The notes below the pieces were generated by a model. That model made no database searches and was not told where the DNA came from. It was given only the letters and a program-made list of their open reading frames with translations. The position numbers were made by a program, and so were the translations under genes. From the NCBI GenBank assembly GCA_031002005.1, contig JARYHS010013631.1:66771832-66835831 (forward strand): 64,000 nt of DNA, read 5' to 3'. The DNA is from Vandiemenella viatica (Eukaryota; Arthropoda; Insecta; Orthoptera; Morabidae). This document shows, in pieces, positions 54,376 to 64,000 of the stretch. Positions within the stretch are counted from its first letter, which is position 1, and each line of letters starts with the position of its first letter.

Positions 54376-55576
54376 TCTTCCATGAACTAATAAACAAATC
54401 CATTTAAAAAATTAATATTCTACGAATGCATGTAAAGTAAATAGTAAAAACAGCACAATTATTCAATTTACCCATTTGTGTAAATGAAAATGAGCAATTT
54501 GGTTTATCGGCGCCAACTGTTCATGCTAATGTAATTTGAAAGGGCTATTATTAAGCAATAACTTTTGTTAAGAAGGTCATATTAAATTCCATTTAGAAAC
54601 GACAAAAAATGATTATGTCCTAATAAAACTGACTTAACAAACAAAATAGCGCGTGCAGTAGCGGTAGCAAGGCGAGCGAACGATCTGTTTCTCTGAATTC
54701 GAGACGCGAACTAACGAACTAAAAGAGCGAACTAGTTCGCGAGGGAGCTGCGAACTAAACTGAGCGCTCCCCTTCGCGAACTATTATGCGCAAGTCTATC
54801 TAGCAGCCCATCATTGCTCCCCGTCCAACTTCTGTATTTGATATCCAAAACGTGGGCCCCGTGCAACACCAACATATTCCAGCAATGATCTGACGAAAGT
54901 TTTTCACACAAATTCCCTTAATTATCTGGTACATTTCCTAATCACTTTTTCTAACAGATGAAGGAGTTTGAAACCTTTTCCTAATATCTACCCTATTGAG
55001 TATATTATCAAATGTTTTATGTAGGTATTTACATTTAAATTCTTCAACAAGCAATTCCTTCCTCATCTTATAAACAAATACAACCTTTTGTTTGTTTTAT
55101 ATATTTTTTTTTATTTATCTGTGTATCACATATGGTTCTTCTTTGCACTGAAACTTCATCTCATGTTGACAGACCCAGCTATATATCCTTTCCAAGTCAC
55201 CCTGCAGCTTTTCACAATCTTTTCCTATTTTTATCTTAATATGTAACATTATGTCGTCTGGAAACAACCAAAATTCCGACAGTGAACTATCAACACAGTA
55301 ATTCATTAGAATAATGAATAGCAATGGTCCCAATACCCTACCCTGTAGCACTCCCATTTTCATTTACATTTCTTTTGATACTTCATTTCCTTCCCTAAGT
55401 CCTTGATTTCTACCTGCAACAAAATTCTTCTATCCAGAAAATCGTTTTTTCATCCACTACAGTGGTTTTTACCTTATTTACCATCATTTCATGGCTCACT
55501 CCGTCAATTGTATTTGAAAGCTGCATTGTGAACTTGCATTCCCTTGTCCATTTAATTTAATTTAATTGTGATGGAG

Positions 55577-55985
55577 CACACACTCCCGCGGAATTGACCT
55601 AGTCACCTAATTACACCTTTATTAATTTATTTTTAATTATATTATACAATTTGAGAGTTTAATTCTTCCCCCATGTACTTTTGTGATTTACAAATTTTAA
55701 TTTTAAATTCCTTCACCCGAAATATCTTGCATACAGTACACACGGGTTTCTCAAAGTCGGGTACACGAAACACCAGAGGTTCGCCATTTGATCGTAGGGG
55801 CTTCGCAACAACATTTCCGTAATGGTGGCTGACTGGCTGTCTCGCGCTTGCAACACGCACGATGCACGTACAACTTATCATTCCGTAAATTTTTAGCCAC
55901 TTTCTTTGGTAATTATTTCGTTATTACTCTTCTTTTCTCCAGGCTGCTGAAGACTGGATTCGAAACCCAATTAATTAATGATCGC
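55577..55985. other. unassigned DNA
   Basis: Minus-strand 79-codon frame at 55642-55881 has no recognised motif. May contain the upstream part of the hAT remnant that follows, but it could not be read. Confidence 0.35.
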
Positions 55986-56480
55986 AACTGAAAGATAAAT
56001 TCTGGTTTGGGCATTAAGCAACACGAATCAATGCTCGAAATATTCGTAAAGCAGATTCTTCAATCTGATTTTGAAAAGATGTCTTTAATTGATTTTTGGG
56101 CAGCAAGACAGAAAGAATATCCGGAGCTCTCACACAAAGCGGTGAAATTCCTCTTGCCCTTTGTGACAACTTGCTTTCATGATTTTAGATTTGCAGACAT
56201 GGTTATGATAAAAACGAAATAAAGGAATCTACTGAATGCTGGATCTGAACTGAGATTGACGTCGAACAAAATTGGTCCTAAAGTCGACACTACTTGGGAC
56301 AAGAAACAAACCTATCCATCACTTCAATCAATAAAATACTGCTCCTTGTGATTGTATTACTTTTTTAAAATAAAAATCCTTATTTTTAAAATGTAAATCC
56401 ATTTTTAGGGGGTTCACCATAGTCAGGAAAACTTGATAGGGGTACGTGGATTTATATGATTGTGAAACCCTGTAGTAGAC
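55986..56480 (+). pseudogene. hAT transposase C-terminal remnant (ZBED5/Buster-like)
   Basis: The frame at 56007-56222 reads FEKMSLIDFWAARQKEYPEL, SHKAVKFLLPFVTTCFHDFR, FADMVMIKTK and continues past a stop as RNLLNAGSELRLTSNKIGPK. This follows the C-terminal dimerisation region of the ZBED5/Buster hAT group: L-x-x-FW-xx-xxEYPxLSxxAxxxLLPFxTTYxCExxFSxMxxIKTKxRNxLxxxxxLRLAL. Catalytic parts upstream are missing. AT-rich sequence with GGGGGTTCACCATAGTCAGG and GTGAAACCCTGTAG follows (56.41-56.48 kb), possibly the decayed right end. Confidence 0.75.
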
Positions 56481-56619
56481 TAACTGAGATTCACGCATAT
56501 ATCATTGCCTTAAGCCATTTTCTGAATTTTGAAACGAGTTTCTTTCCGCAGAGATCTTCCTGATGTGGTTGCATTTCAATCTCTCCATTAATTTACCTAC
56601 CACTGATGATAAAATGATC
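56481..56619. other. unassigned DNA
   Basis: Short interval with no recognised feature. Confidence 0.35.
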
Positions 56620-58790
56620 GGCCTGCAATTTTCGGCTCTACTTATCACCCTTTCTTGTATATGACATCTTTAATGTATTTCACAGTACTTTTCTACACTA
56701 CTTCAACCTGGATTTTCCCAAAAAGAGGAAATCTGCGGCAGAAAGAACTAGTAAAAAATGGCATAAAAATATCGGGAGTAAGAAACAGGTGTCTTTTTTT
56801 TTTTTTTTACAGAATTACTGTAAACAAAATCAAGCGAAGAAAAGATTTTCGAACTATGTTAAAAGTATAAGAAAATTTATAAAAAAGTAATTCAACAAGC
56901 AAAAATTGTGGCAAATAATTATTATACAAAAAATACCTTCCAAATAAAAAAATCAATATCGTATGTTATTAGACAGCAAACTGAAAGTACAAAAACTGAA
57001 AAAAATATTAAACTATACACTGATAATTCGATAATTAGTAACCCCGAAGCGATAGCTGAAGAAATTAACAAATATTTTACTTCTTTGGCAGAACAATTAA
57101 TCAAAACAAACTGCAATAAGCAAACTAAAGATGTTCCCAATCTGTCAACAACTTCTAGTGCCACGATGTATCTAACTGAAACAAACCCTGATGAAATTAC
57201 AAATATCATGATTACATTTAAAAAAAAAAAAAACGGTATTTATGTGGACTGTATGAGATTCCATATTTCTTTTTGAAAACCTGTGCTAATTATGTAGCTG
57301 TCCCACTAGCAAAAATCTTTTAGATATCTGTATAAACAGGAACTTTTTCTGAAATAGTCAAAACTGGTATATTGACTCCACAGTTAAAAACATGTCTTTC
57401 AGATTAGCTGGCAAATAATAATCCTGTATCCCAATTAAGTGGTTTTTCCAAAAATAATAGAAAAATTCTTCCTTCATAGACTCCTTAAATTTATCAACAA
57501 ATACGCACCAGCAGCATGGATTAAGGAAAAATAAATTTACTCATACAACAATCTTTGAATTCTCAAATTCTGTTTTAAAAGCTTTGGATGGAAATGATAC
57601 AGTTAAAAATATTTTCCTGGACTTATCAAAAGCCGTTTTTGTAATAGATCACAGTATACTTTTAATTAAAAATGAAAAAAGGGATAACAGGGAATGCAAA
57701 TTGATAAAATAGCACCTTGAAAACCATAAACAAAATCTGTAGACCATGAAACAACATATCAGAAAAATTGTGCAAGGGAAAAATTTAGCTCAGATGAACA
57801 GTTCGTTAAGTATAGTGTTCCACAAGGTTCAGTGTTAGGACCTTTTTTGTTTCTAATTTATATAAATGATCTCACAAGGAATGTCCATCTGAAAGATGCA
57901 GTTCAGTTAGCAGATGGCACAAGTGCTTTACTCACCTCCCCAGACATAAAATATTTAGAATTAATAGCAAATAAAACCTTGAGTGAATTGAAAAAACTGG
58001 TTTGACGCAAATAATTTAATCCTTAAGACGCAAAAAACAGTGTGTGTTGAATTTTTGTCTACCCTCTGCTAACAATAACAATTTTCAAGTAGCCATAAAT
58101 GTAAACTATCGAAGAAAATGTAAATGAAACCAAATTCTTGGTATTATAGATTGGGATGTACACATAAGCAAATTAGATAAAAGCTTGTCCAAAGTGTGTT
58201 ACGGACTGAGATACCACCAGTATTGGTATAGTAATGCAAGCGTACTATGCTCATTTCCACTCACTGATAAGATATGGATTTACTTTTTGGAGTAACTCAT
58301 CACAAAGCAGTGATACATTTAAGATCCAGAAAAGAGCAGTGATACATTTAACATCCAGAAAAGAGCAGTGAGAACTATATGTCGTCTAAAAAGATTAGGA
58401 TCTTGTAGAACTTATTTCATAAACCTCGCCATTCTAAATGTTACATGTTTGTACATCTATGAAATAATTCTTTTCACGAGAGAGTATCTCCTAAGAAACA
58501 ACAGACGAATAAAAATGATATGGTTCGTAATTACTTCACTAGAGAACATTCAGACAACCACAAAATGTTTTGCAGGACAAAAAAGTATTTTAAATTCAGG
58601 AATATCACTCTTTATAATGAAAGACCAGAAGAAGTAAAAAAAAGTGCATCCTGTAGCTCATTTAAAATAAAACTAAAGGCATTTCTAGTGAGGCTCAGTT
58701 TTTACTCTATTAGTGAACATATGGACTTATCAAAAAAAAATTGCTTTAGGATTAATTATCTTCATGTTTACTAGTTTTGCCATTGTATTA
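56620..58790 (+). pseudogene. LINE ORF2 remnant (CR1/jockey-like group)
   Basis: Order on the plus strand: linker frame IKLYTDNSIISNPEAIAEEI, NKYFTSLAEQLIKTN and YLTETNPDEITNIMITFKKK (56.9-57.23 kb); VKNIFLDLSKAVFVIDHSIL (57.6-57.66 kb, motif A with Asp kept); VPQGSVLGP-like block (57.82-57.85 kb, as VPQGSVLGPF in one frame) and QLADGTS (57.9 kb, catalytic FADD changed to LADG); then FKIQKRAVRTICRLKRL, GSCRTYFINLAILNVTCLYI and a final EVKKSASCSSFKIKLKAFLV (58.31-58.69 kb). Many frameshifts and stops. It is a different LINE family from the one at 48-55 kb, with a long A-rich 5' side. Confidence 0.8.
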
Positions 58791-58984
58791 TGTCATCTAT
58801 ACAAATCCCATCATCTCATCATTAAATGTAACATCTAATCATCAAAATGACTTGTGTCATTTCAAATGTGCACCTGTAATATAAATTGACTAAATGGATC
58901 GATAAATATCTTATCTTATACATGTATAAGTATCAAATTAGTTGCAATTTCACAGTCCTGTATTAAGCAGTAAGTATCCATACT
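58791..58984. other. unassigned AT-rich DNA
   Basis: Between two LINE remnants; probably 3' UTR of the preceding LINE, but no landmark was found. Confidence 0.35.
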
Positions 58985-59214
58985 TAATCTGAATAACATT
59001 TTAATATAAGATATAATGTCACAGCCTGCTATCTCAGGGACATCCGTAGTTGTATTATCTACACCAGCCCATTAGTGTTTCTTTAGATTTTTTAGTTCCT
59101 TCATAATAATCTCAAGATGAATTATAAAATTTTTAGCCTGTTCAGTTATAATTTTGCCGACAAGCTCGTCCTCCAGGTACCCTTCCGTTTTTGAATCAGA
59201 GTACATAATGGTCC

Positions 59215-60433
59215 CATCAAACCATGGAGGAAAGAAATATATGGAGACGACGCAAGAGACCTTCACCACGCATTGAAGTGACGCCGGGCGGAGGAGGAGT
59301 GGGGGGGGGGGGGCTGGGCCGCATCTATACAGACACGGGGTATATGTACAAAAATCTCAAGGGGACTCTAGGATAAACGTAACGCCGCAATCTGGTGATG
59401 GATTATTATGTAACTCGATGAGACATATATAAAATGAAGAATATAATTTTTTGATATCCTGCCTCGTTTCCGAGATATTCTCATATGTGAGATGTTTTTG
59501 GTTGAAATTCAAAAGAAAAAGTTGGTCAAGTCAAATTTGATGATGGATTCTTATTTAAAAAGACGAGAAAAATACAAAATAAAGAATAAAAATTTTCGAT
59601 ATCTCACCTAGTTCTCGAGATATACTGTATCAAAAGTGAGGTGTCTTCAGTTGAAATACAGAAGAAAAATTTCGCAAAAGTCAAATTTGATTATCGATTC
59701 TTATGTAACACGACGAGACAAATCGAAAATAAAGAATAACATTTTTCGATATCTTGCTTAGTTTTCGGGATATACTGTCTCCAAATTGTGGGGATTGGGT
59801 TGATATGCGGCCTGGACCAAAAATTAATTCTGCCAAAGCCACAATGAATTACATTGTGGACTTGCAGAATGGATATTTCAGTTTTATTACTACCACTTGT
59901 GGTTGGGTTGAAATGCGGCCTAGGCCAGAATAAAAATAGTTATCTTGTTAGTATACATCGTAAGCTTAATTGGGAATAACTGGAAGTAGTTTGCATCGCG
60001 ATACACGTTTTGTCACTGACATGGTTCCCATGAAATTACTAACAATAATAGATAAATTCTTTGTCCCAAAACCATTCTGGTACAGACTGCATTTAGACCT
60101 AACCACAATCTCCACTAAATTGCCGCTACAGAATCAAACTATGTAGACAAATCCGCACACATATTTGAATCTCAATCTGCATTTGGGGTAACAACATCGT
60201 TTGCTTCATCAAGATTCCTTGATGGCACAAGATGGCATTATAAAATACTTAGACACATTAGAAAATGAAATAATCACAGTATCAAACACAATGTGAACTT
60301 TGCATTTGTATGGATTCGCAATACGGCCGCGGCCGCCATCGCGCATGCGGAGTATCAACCAAGAGTTTAGAGGCGGCGTCGCAGATTTAACGTCATTTCT
60401 CCTCCATATATTTCCTTCCTCCATGCATCAAAC
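59215..60433 (-). mobile_element. P-superfamily-like DNA transposon, copy 2 (internally deleted)
   Basis: The element is 59223-60425 (1203 bp), in opposite orientation to copy 1. Both ends begin CATGGAGGAA(A/G)GAAATATA, and it is flanked by an exact 8-bp duplication CATCAAAC (59215-59222 and 60426-60433). Relative to copy 1, the THAP exon and its following intron-like sequence are deleted: on the minus strand ATGCCATCTTGTGC runs straight into ATCAAGGAATCTTGATGAAG. The ~148-bp internal repeats are kept. A 13-G run (59301-59313) lies near the left end. It cannot encode a transposase. Confidence 0.88.
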
Positions 60434-60451
60434 CATGGAGGAAGATCAAAC
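60434..60451. mobile_element. probable P-like excision footprint
   Basis: Directly after the right target duplication come CATGGAGGAAG (60434-60444), an exact copy of the first 11 bases of the element end, and then ATCAAAC (60445-60451), seven of the eight bases of the duplication. So the site reads duplication, element, duplication, 11-bp end fragment, partial duplication. Imprecise excision that leaves part of an inverted repeat between target copies is known for P elements. Confidence 0.65.
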
Positions 60452-60720
60452 AACTTATTTACTATCTCTGCATTTTTCAAATCCTCAGTTACTTCTTCTC
60501 CTTCCAATCCTGTCAGTTTTTTAGCTTTTGGCATAGTAATTTCTATACGTATTATTCAGTTTTCTTTCTACACCGATAATATTCTTCATAAACCTATCTT
60601 TGACTTCCTTCTTTGTTGTTATAAAATTCTCGTTTAGTTTTATCAAGTGGTTCATACTACTTTGCTGTCTGTTTATTTCATAAAAATGTGTTTTGATTTG
60701 TACATAGTAGGAAATGCATA

Positions 60721-61988
60721 TAAATTAATTAAATAAACTTTGCAAAAGTGCAATTGGAATTTCAGACCTAAAATCATTGTTTTGTGTCAGTGCTATCATA
60801 AAAACTTTAAATATTCCATAATTTTGTTTGATACTTTTTCACGTCGCTGTTTTTCAGGAATTTCTATTCTTTGCTACATTTTAAGCGTTCAAACAATTTC
60901 TGTCGACACTTTTGTCAACGTCCATATTTTTCAATAGGTTGTATAGAACATCTGTATAACTGCAGCTGAGTGCATTGCAAAGAATAATACTAACCAGAGA
61001 CTGAGTCCAGTTCTGGGAATTATTCAGAAGACTGTATATTTTTCAAATGTGCTTTACTTTACTAAATGAGTGAACTTAAACTGTGAACGATTGCTGTATA
61101 ACTTAAAATTATCTGTCATTTATATCCGAAAAGTTATTAAGTAAAACTCTAGAGGGAAATGAAACTGATTTGGCAACCGGACTAACTTGTAATTCTTCAA
61201 ATATTAATTAATTAAATTATTTATTCTGAGTGAAAACTATTGAAATTTACTGTACAAATTTTTTTTCTTCATGTAAACTTTACTTCTAAAAGCCATATAA
61301 TAATAATATTATTTTATTCACTTGTAATTGTTTTGTCAATAGATGTGAGAACTACAAACCTTTCACGGAACATACAATTAATTTACTTATGTCAGAAACT
61401 CTACTCAAAACAAGTACCGTATGTTGCACCAGGTCGTTGCACTGCAAGACATATTTGGTACCTACAGAGATTTGAGTACAACGAACTTTTTGGACGAATC
61501 TAAGTGGTTGTCCTAAAACAGTAGTTGCATATAATTCAGTCTCTAGTTCTAGGGCTACAGACTATCTGCTGGGGCAGAAATCTTGAAATTGATGATTTTA
61601 CTTCGAAGATGAACGATCCAGAATATCTCCAATCTCCTTGTGCAATGAATACCGAGTAGTAATCTCGTCGGGTATGAGCGGTGATTTTGTCACCTTCGCT
61701 TCTAGTACCTATGCTTAGAAAAAAAATATTGTGTAGTTACGAATTCATTCTTGCATGGCGACGAAATGAGAACAGGATAGCTTCTTATGTTGTTAAGTAT
61801 TGTATGCTTAGATACGAAACACAATATGGACATATATGCTATTTCTCGAACCAAAGACAGCCGTCTCAGGTGAACTTTCTAACATTTCCTCGGTCCGGCA
61901 GGTAATCAGCTCCGGCTGCTAGAGGCTTTCACATGTTAAGTTTCCAAACCTACTTGCTTCAAGGATCTCTTTTTATTTCTTATCAGTT
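60721..61988. other. unassigned AT-rich DNA
   Basis: Frames of 65-87 codons lack motifs. No repeat recognised. Confidence 0.45.
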
Positions 61989-62030
61989 CACATTAAGGGC
62001 GTATATAAGCCCCCCTCCCCCGAAATAATG
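61989..62030 (+). repeat. candidate left end of a hAT element
   Basis: CACATTAAGGGCGTATATAA followed by GCCCCCCTCCCCCGAAAT. Ends with such a C-rich run (then CGAAAT) occur in hAT elements encoding ZMYM1-like transposases, and a remnant of that transposase lies about 0.55 kb downstream. The right end is outside the window, so the pairing cannot be tested. Confidence 0.3.
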
Positions 62031-62564
62031 AATATAAACAAAAATATAAGTACCGTAATCTGAATTATTGTACCGAATCATGAGCGAAATAAGTAAAATG
62101 TATTATTTCTTTTATTTATTTTTTTATTCTAATGACTTCCATACTTAAATTTTTTTAATGTATACTGTTAAGATATGCATCTGATACGCGCAATAATTCG
62201 TTTGAATCGCCCGCCAAACCGAATAGTGCGCGTATAGTTCTCTCGTGCTCCGCTGCTTGTCATCTTTTCAGTTCCGAAAGATTACTCGCAAGCGAGTTGA
62301 TGCGCCGTCTGATTATATATTCGCGTTCTTGATCACATCGGCAATACAGTAATACACTCTTTTAACTTTGTTTCGTGTAGTCTCGGCAGACGAACAGTGA
62401 CTCTCACCACTTTCATGTCGCCATCATTTTTGATGGTCTGTGTTTGAAGAGCTGTATTTTACTTTCTGATTTCTTTAAAAAACACTTTTCAATAAACAAG
62501 ATATTTTTTCCAAATTTCCAACAAAATATATACTGAAGTTGACTGTAAGTGAACCACAGTCGTA

Positions 62565-64000
62565 ATGGAGAGGCAAGCTTCTATTCAAAACTTTTTCGCC
62601 AAAAAACCAAGTGTTATTAAGCCTGTCGGTGATAGTCCTGAAGTCGGTAGTGTTGAGAAAGGACAAAGTGCAAATACATCTGACGGTGTCAATGCTGAAT
62701 TCGGTTGCGTTGGTAGAATTGCTTCTTGTGATGTCGCTACTTCGAGCTCAATTAATGTATCTCCGGTTATTGAGGATAGTAGGCCTAATCAAGTAATGAA
62801 AAATATCTATGATATTGGAAACAACTGTCAAAACAATTTCATTCAGTCTTTCATAAATGAAGAAAAAATTTTTTGTTAGAAAATGTTTAGAAACCCCAGC
62901 CTTGGTACAAATTTCTCATCACTAGTTCAAACCATAATCGATCTTTTCAAATGAAGTGGCTAGAAGATTTTACGTGTTTAGCTTATTCGGAGGGAAAATC
63001 GGGATGTTTTTGCGTGTGCTGCGTGTTATTTTCCCATACTAAAAATGTAGGGAAAGGAGATCACCAAATAATAGGTGCGTTAGTTACTCAGGCTTTTACC
63101 AATTTTAAAAAAAGCCGGGGAAATGTTTAGCAATCTGTTTTGATCGCTAAGAACACAAAAGCGAAAGTTAAGAACAAGGCCGAAAGTGTTATCGATCAAG
63201 TAAATGCCCAAAGAAGACTGGATATTGAGAATAATAGAAAACGGCTAATCCCTATAATACAAACAATACGATTTTGCGGAAGGCAACAAATAGTTCTAAG
63301 GGGTCATCGTGACTCTGGACGTATAAGCCTTGAAGTTTCAAAATCAGAGAAGATTTTCTGACATTCGTTCCCGTTTATGATTTCACTGGAGCAGGTTTGG
63401 CAACATTAGGACTTGACCTAAACAGGCTGAGAGGCCAAGAGTACGAGGGCGTTGTCACGATTAGGGGGCAATTCAGAGGAGTACAAGCTTCAATCAGAGA
63501 AAAGCTACCGTTGGCCCTGTATACACATTGTTCTTCATGCACTCTAGATTTGTGTTTGTCAGATGTGATAATAAACTGTATGGGTATAATTCTTTCATAT
63601 GTCAGCAAAAAGAGCAGAAATATTAAAATCAATGATTTCTGAATATTGTCCAGAACAAATGAAAAACAAACTTATTTCACTATGCGAAACCCGATGGGTA
63701 GAAAGGCACAACTCAATAATTTTATTTAAAGACATTTTGGAGCCTATCTTTCTCTCCCTTTGCAAAATAGAAGAGGAATTCAGTGACTCAGCATCTAAGG
63801 CTCACACACTAAGCAGTGCTATTAATCGATTTGCATTTCTTGTTAATCTTTTTTGTTTTGAGCCGGATGCTATCAACCACGCATAACTTGTCTGAGCAGC
63901 TTCAAAGTAAAAATATAGATCTTCCATAAGCCTTGACTAACGTTACGAGTGTGTTACACCTTCTGTCGAAGGAGAGGGCAAATGCTAATAACTCATTTAA
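62565..64000 (+). pseudogene. hAT transposase (ZMYM1/THAP12-like group), frame-broken, runs off the window
   Basis: Pieces in order: MERQASIQNFFAKKPSVIKP (N-terminus, 62565-62876); WLEDFTCLAYSEGKSGCFCV-like sequence (about 62.95-63.02 kb); KNKAESVIDQVNAQRRLDIE, NNRKRLIPIIQTIRFCGRQQ and IVLRGHRDSG (63.17-63.31 kb); GLATLGLDLNRLRGQEYEGV, RGQFRGVQASIREKLPLALY, THCSSCTLDLCLSD (63.39-63.57 kb); SAKRAEILKSMISEYCPEQM, KLISLCETRWVERHNSIILF (63.60-63.73 kb) and SSAINRFAFLVNLF. These are the conserved blocks of this group, including FCGRQ-IxLRGHRD, RGQGYDG (here RGQEYEG, the D changed to E) and CETRWVERH. At least three frame changes and several stops make it inactive. A termination codon (63887) and decay follow; the C-terminal dimerisation domain would lie beyond 64000. 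Confidence 0.87.

Larger units (their letters stand above)
52532..54806. mobile_element. hAT-like non-autonomous transposon with TTCGCGAA arrays
   Basis: The element is 52540-54798 (2259 bp), flanked by the exact 8-bp duplication TCTAGCAG (52532-52539 and 54799-54806). Ends: TAGTCTTGTGTAGTTCGCGA and, reverse-complemented, TAGACTTGCGCATAATAGTT. Removing it rejoins the host LINE between WAAR and the RFVSVNY region. Both subterminal zones are packed with GTTCGCGAACTA motifs (about 52.55-52.63, 52.94-53.17 and 54.68-54.79 kb). 8-bp duplication plus short ends with subterminal repeats fits the hAT superfamily. The AT-rich interior has no recognisable transposase. Confidence 0.82.
52161..55549 (-). 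mobile_element. CR1-like LINE, 5'-truncated, split by a hAT-like element
   Basis: Minus-strand pieces: MKMGVLQGRVLGPLLFIILM, then LFPDDIMLHIKIKIGKDCEK (55.12-55.36 kb, RT with FADD changed to FPDD), RSLLEYVGVARGPRFGYQIQ (about 54.85-54.92 kb), and beyond the inserted element CTARFVSVNYCRTLS (about 52.5-52.53 kb), FSFVDKRFREWNKLPTDEKF and the end (52.22-52.3 kb). It is the same family as the plus-strand LINE at 48182-52133: both share RxLLEY-xxV-x-x-P-x-FGYQ and RFVSVNY. Truncated in the RT on its 5' side. Confidence 0.85.
52134..55576. repeat. long imperfect direct repeats flanking the minus-strand LINE
   Basis: ATTTAATTTAATATAATTGC plus GAAGGAG (52134-52160) and ATTTAATTTAATTTAATTGT plus GATGGAG (55550-55576) match at 24 of 27 positions, in the same orientation. 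They bracket the minus-strand LINE and are best read as its aged target-site duplication. The low complexity of the first 18 bases weakens the case. Confidence 0.55.
58985..60720 (-). pseudogene. CR1-like LINE linker fragment, split by the P-like element
   Basis: Minus-strand translation of 60.70-60.43 kb gives KKEVKDRFMKNIIGVERKLN and, after a frameshift, EEVTEDLKNAEIVNKLFD. It continues past the transposon (59.21-58.98 kb) as GTIMYSDSKTEGYLEDELV, HLEIIMKELKNLKKH and AGVDNTTTDVPE. This closely parallels the linker at 49744-50120 of the plus-strand LINE (VKDDFMKNIFG, EEVTEDLRKVEIL, GTMIQ, ELRKLKKPKEAGVGN), so it is the same family. Only the linker region is recognisable. The interruption at KLFD/GTIM is the P-like element 59223-60425. 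Confidence 0.78.

Noticed and set aside
56922..57209. 95-codon minus-strand hydrophobic frame resembling a membrane protein
   Set aside because: Antisense of the LINE linker frame at 56908-57276; apparent hydrophobicity comes from A-rich sense codons read as T-rich.
59223..60425. Host THAP gene
   Set aside because: The sequence is bounded by inverted ends and an 8-bp duplication inside a LINE, and the THAP exon itself is deleted.

Overview
This window looks like repeat-dominated nuclear DNA of a large insect genome. A polyneopteran-type insect is my guess, from the style and density of tRNA-derived SINEs and old LINEs, but the species cannot be fixed from the sequence. It is AT-rich, has no bacterial operon structure, and no long open reading frame could be assigned to a host gene. 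Every coding trace I recognise belongs to a transposable element, and nearly all are broken by stops and frameshifts. I saw no convincing standalone tRNA, rRNA or CRISPR array.

Layout. 1-10.8 kb: mostly unassigned AT-rich DNA with scattered SINE copies; GC-richer islands lie at about 1.5-2.1 and 9.2-9.8 kb. 10.88-12.49 kb: a P-superfamily-like DNA transposon with a THAP-type first exon, terminal inverted repeats and an exact 8-bp target duplication. 13.7-16.6 kb: SINEs, including one inserted into another with a 12-bp duplication. 16.64-20.56 kb: a tRNA-like SINE head running into a 34-copy array of a 110-bp satellite. 21.8-22.4 kb: a jockey-like LINE end. 26.73-28.2 kb: a 55-bp satellite of about 27 copies. 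34.3-35.3 kb: an internally deleted PIF/Harbinger element with the start of its transposase and of its MADF-type partner gene facing each other. 35.9-37.2 kb: a LINE fragment split by a pogo-like MITE. 37.7-39.4 kb: a probable hAT-like non-autonomous element. 39.5-41.9 kb: a minus-strand LINE with endonuclease and reverse transcriptase remnants. 45.9-47.6 kb: diverged repeats of roughly 480 bp or more, a SINE, two CRE palindromes and a microsatellite.

48.2-55.6 kb is a nested retrotransposon region. A plus-strand CR1-like LINE has SGNH-esterase, endonuclease and RT remnants and carries an RTE-like insertion. It abuts a minus-strand relative that carries a 2.26-kb hAT-like element full of TTCGCGAA palindromes, and that element itself contains a tiny SINE-tail insertion. 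56-64 kb holds two different hAT transposase remnants, another LINE, and a second, deleted copy of the P-like element inserted into a minus-strand LINE beside what looks like an excision footprint.

Nothing here works together as a pathway. The informative layer is the insertion history, which can be read from target-site duplications: 8 bp for P-like and hAT-like elements, TA for the pogo-like element, 9-13 bp for SINEs and 10 bp for the RTE-like insert.
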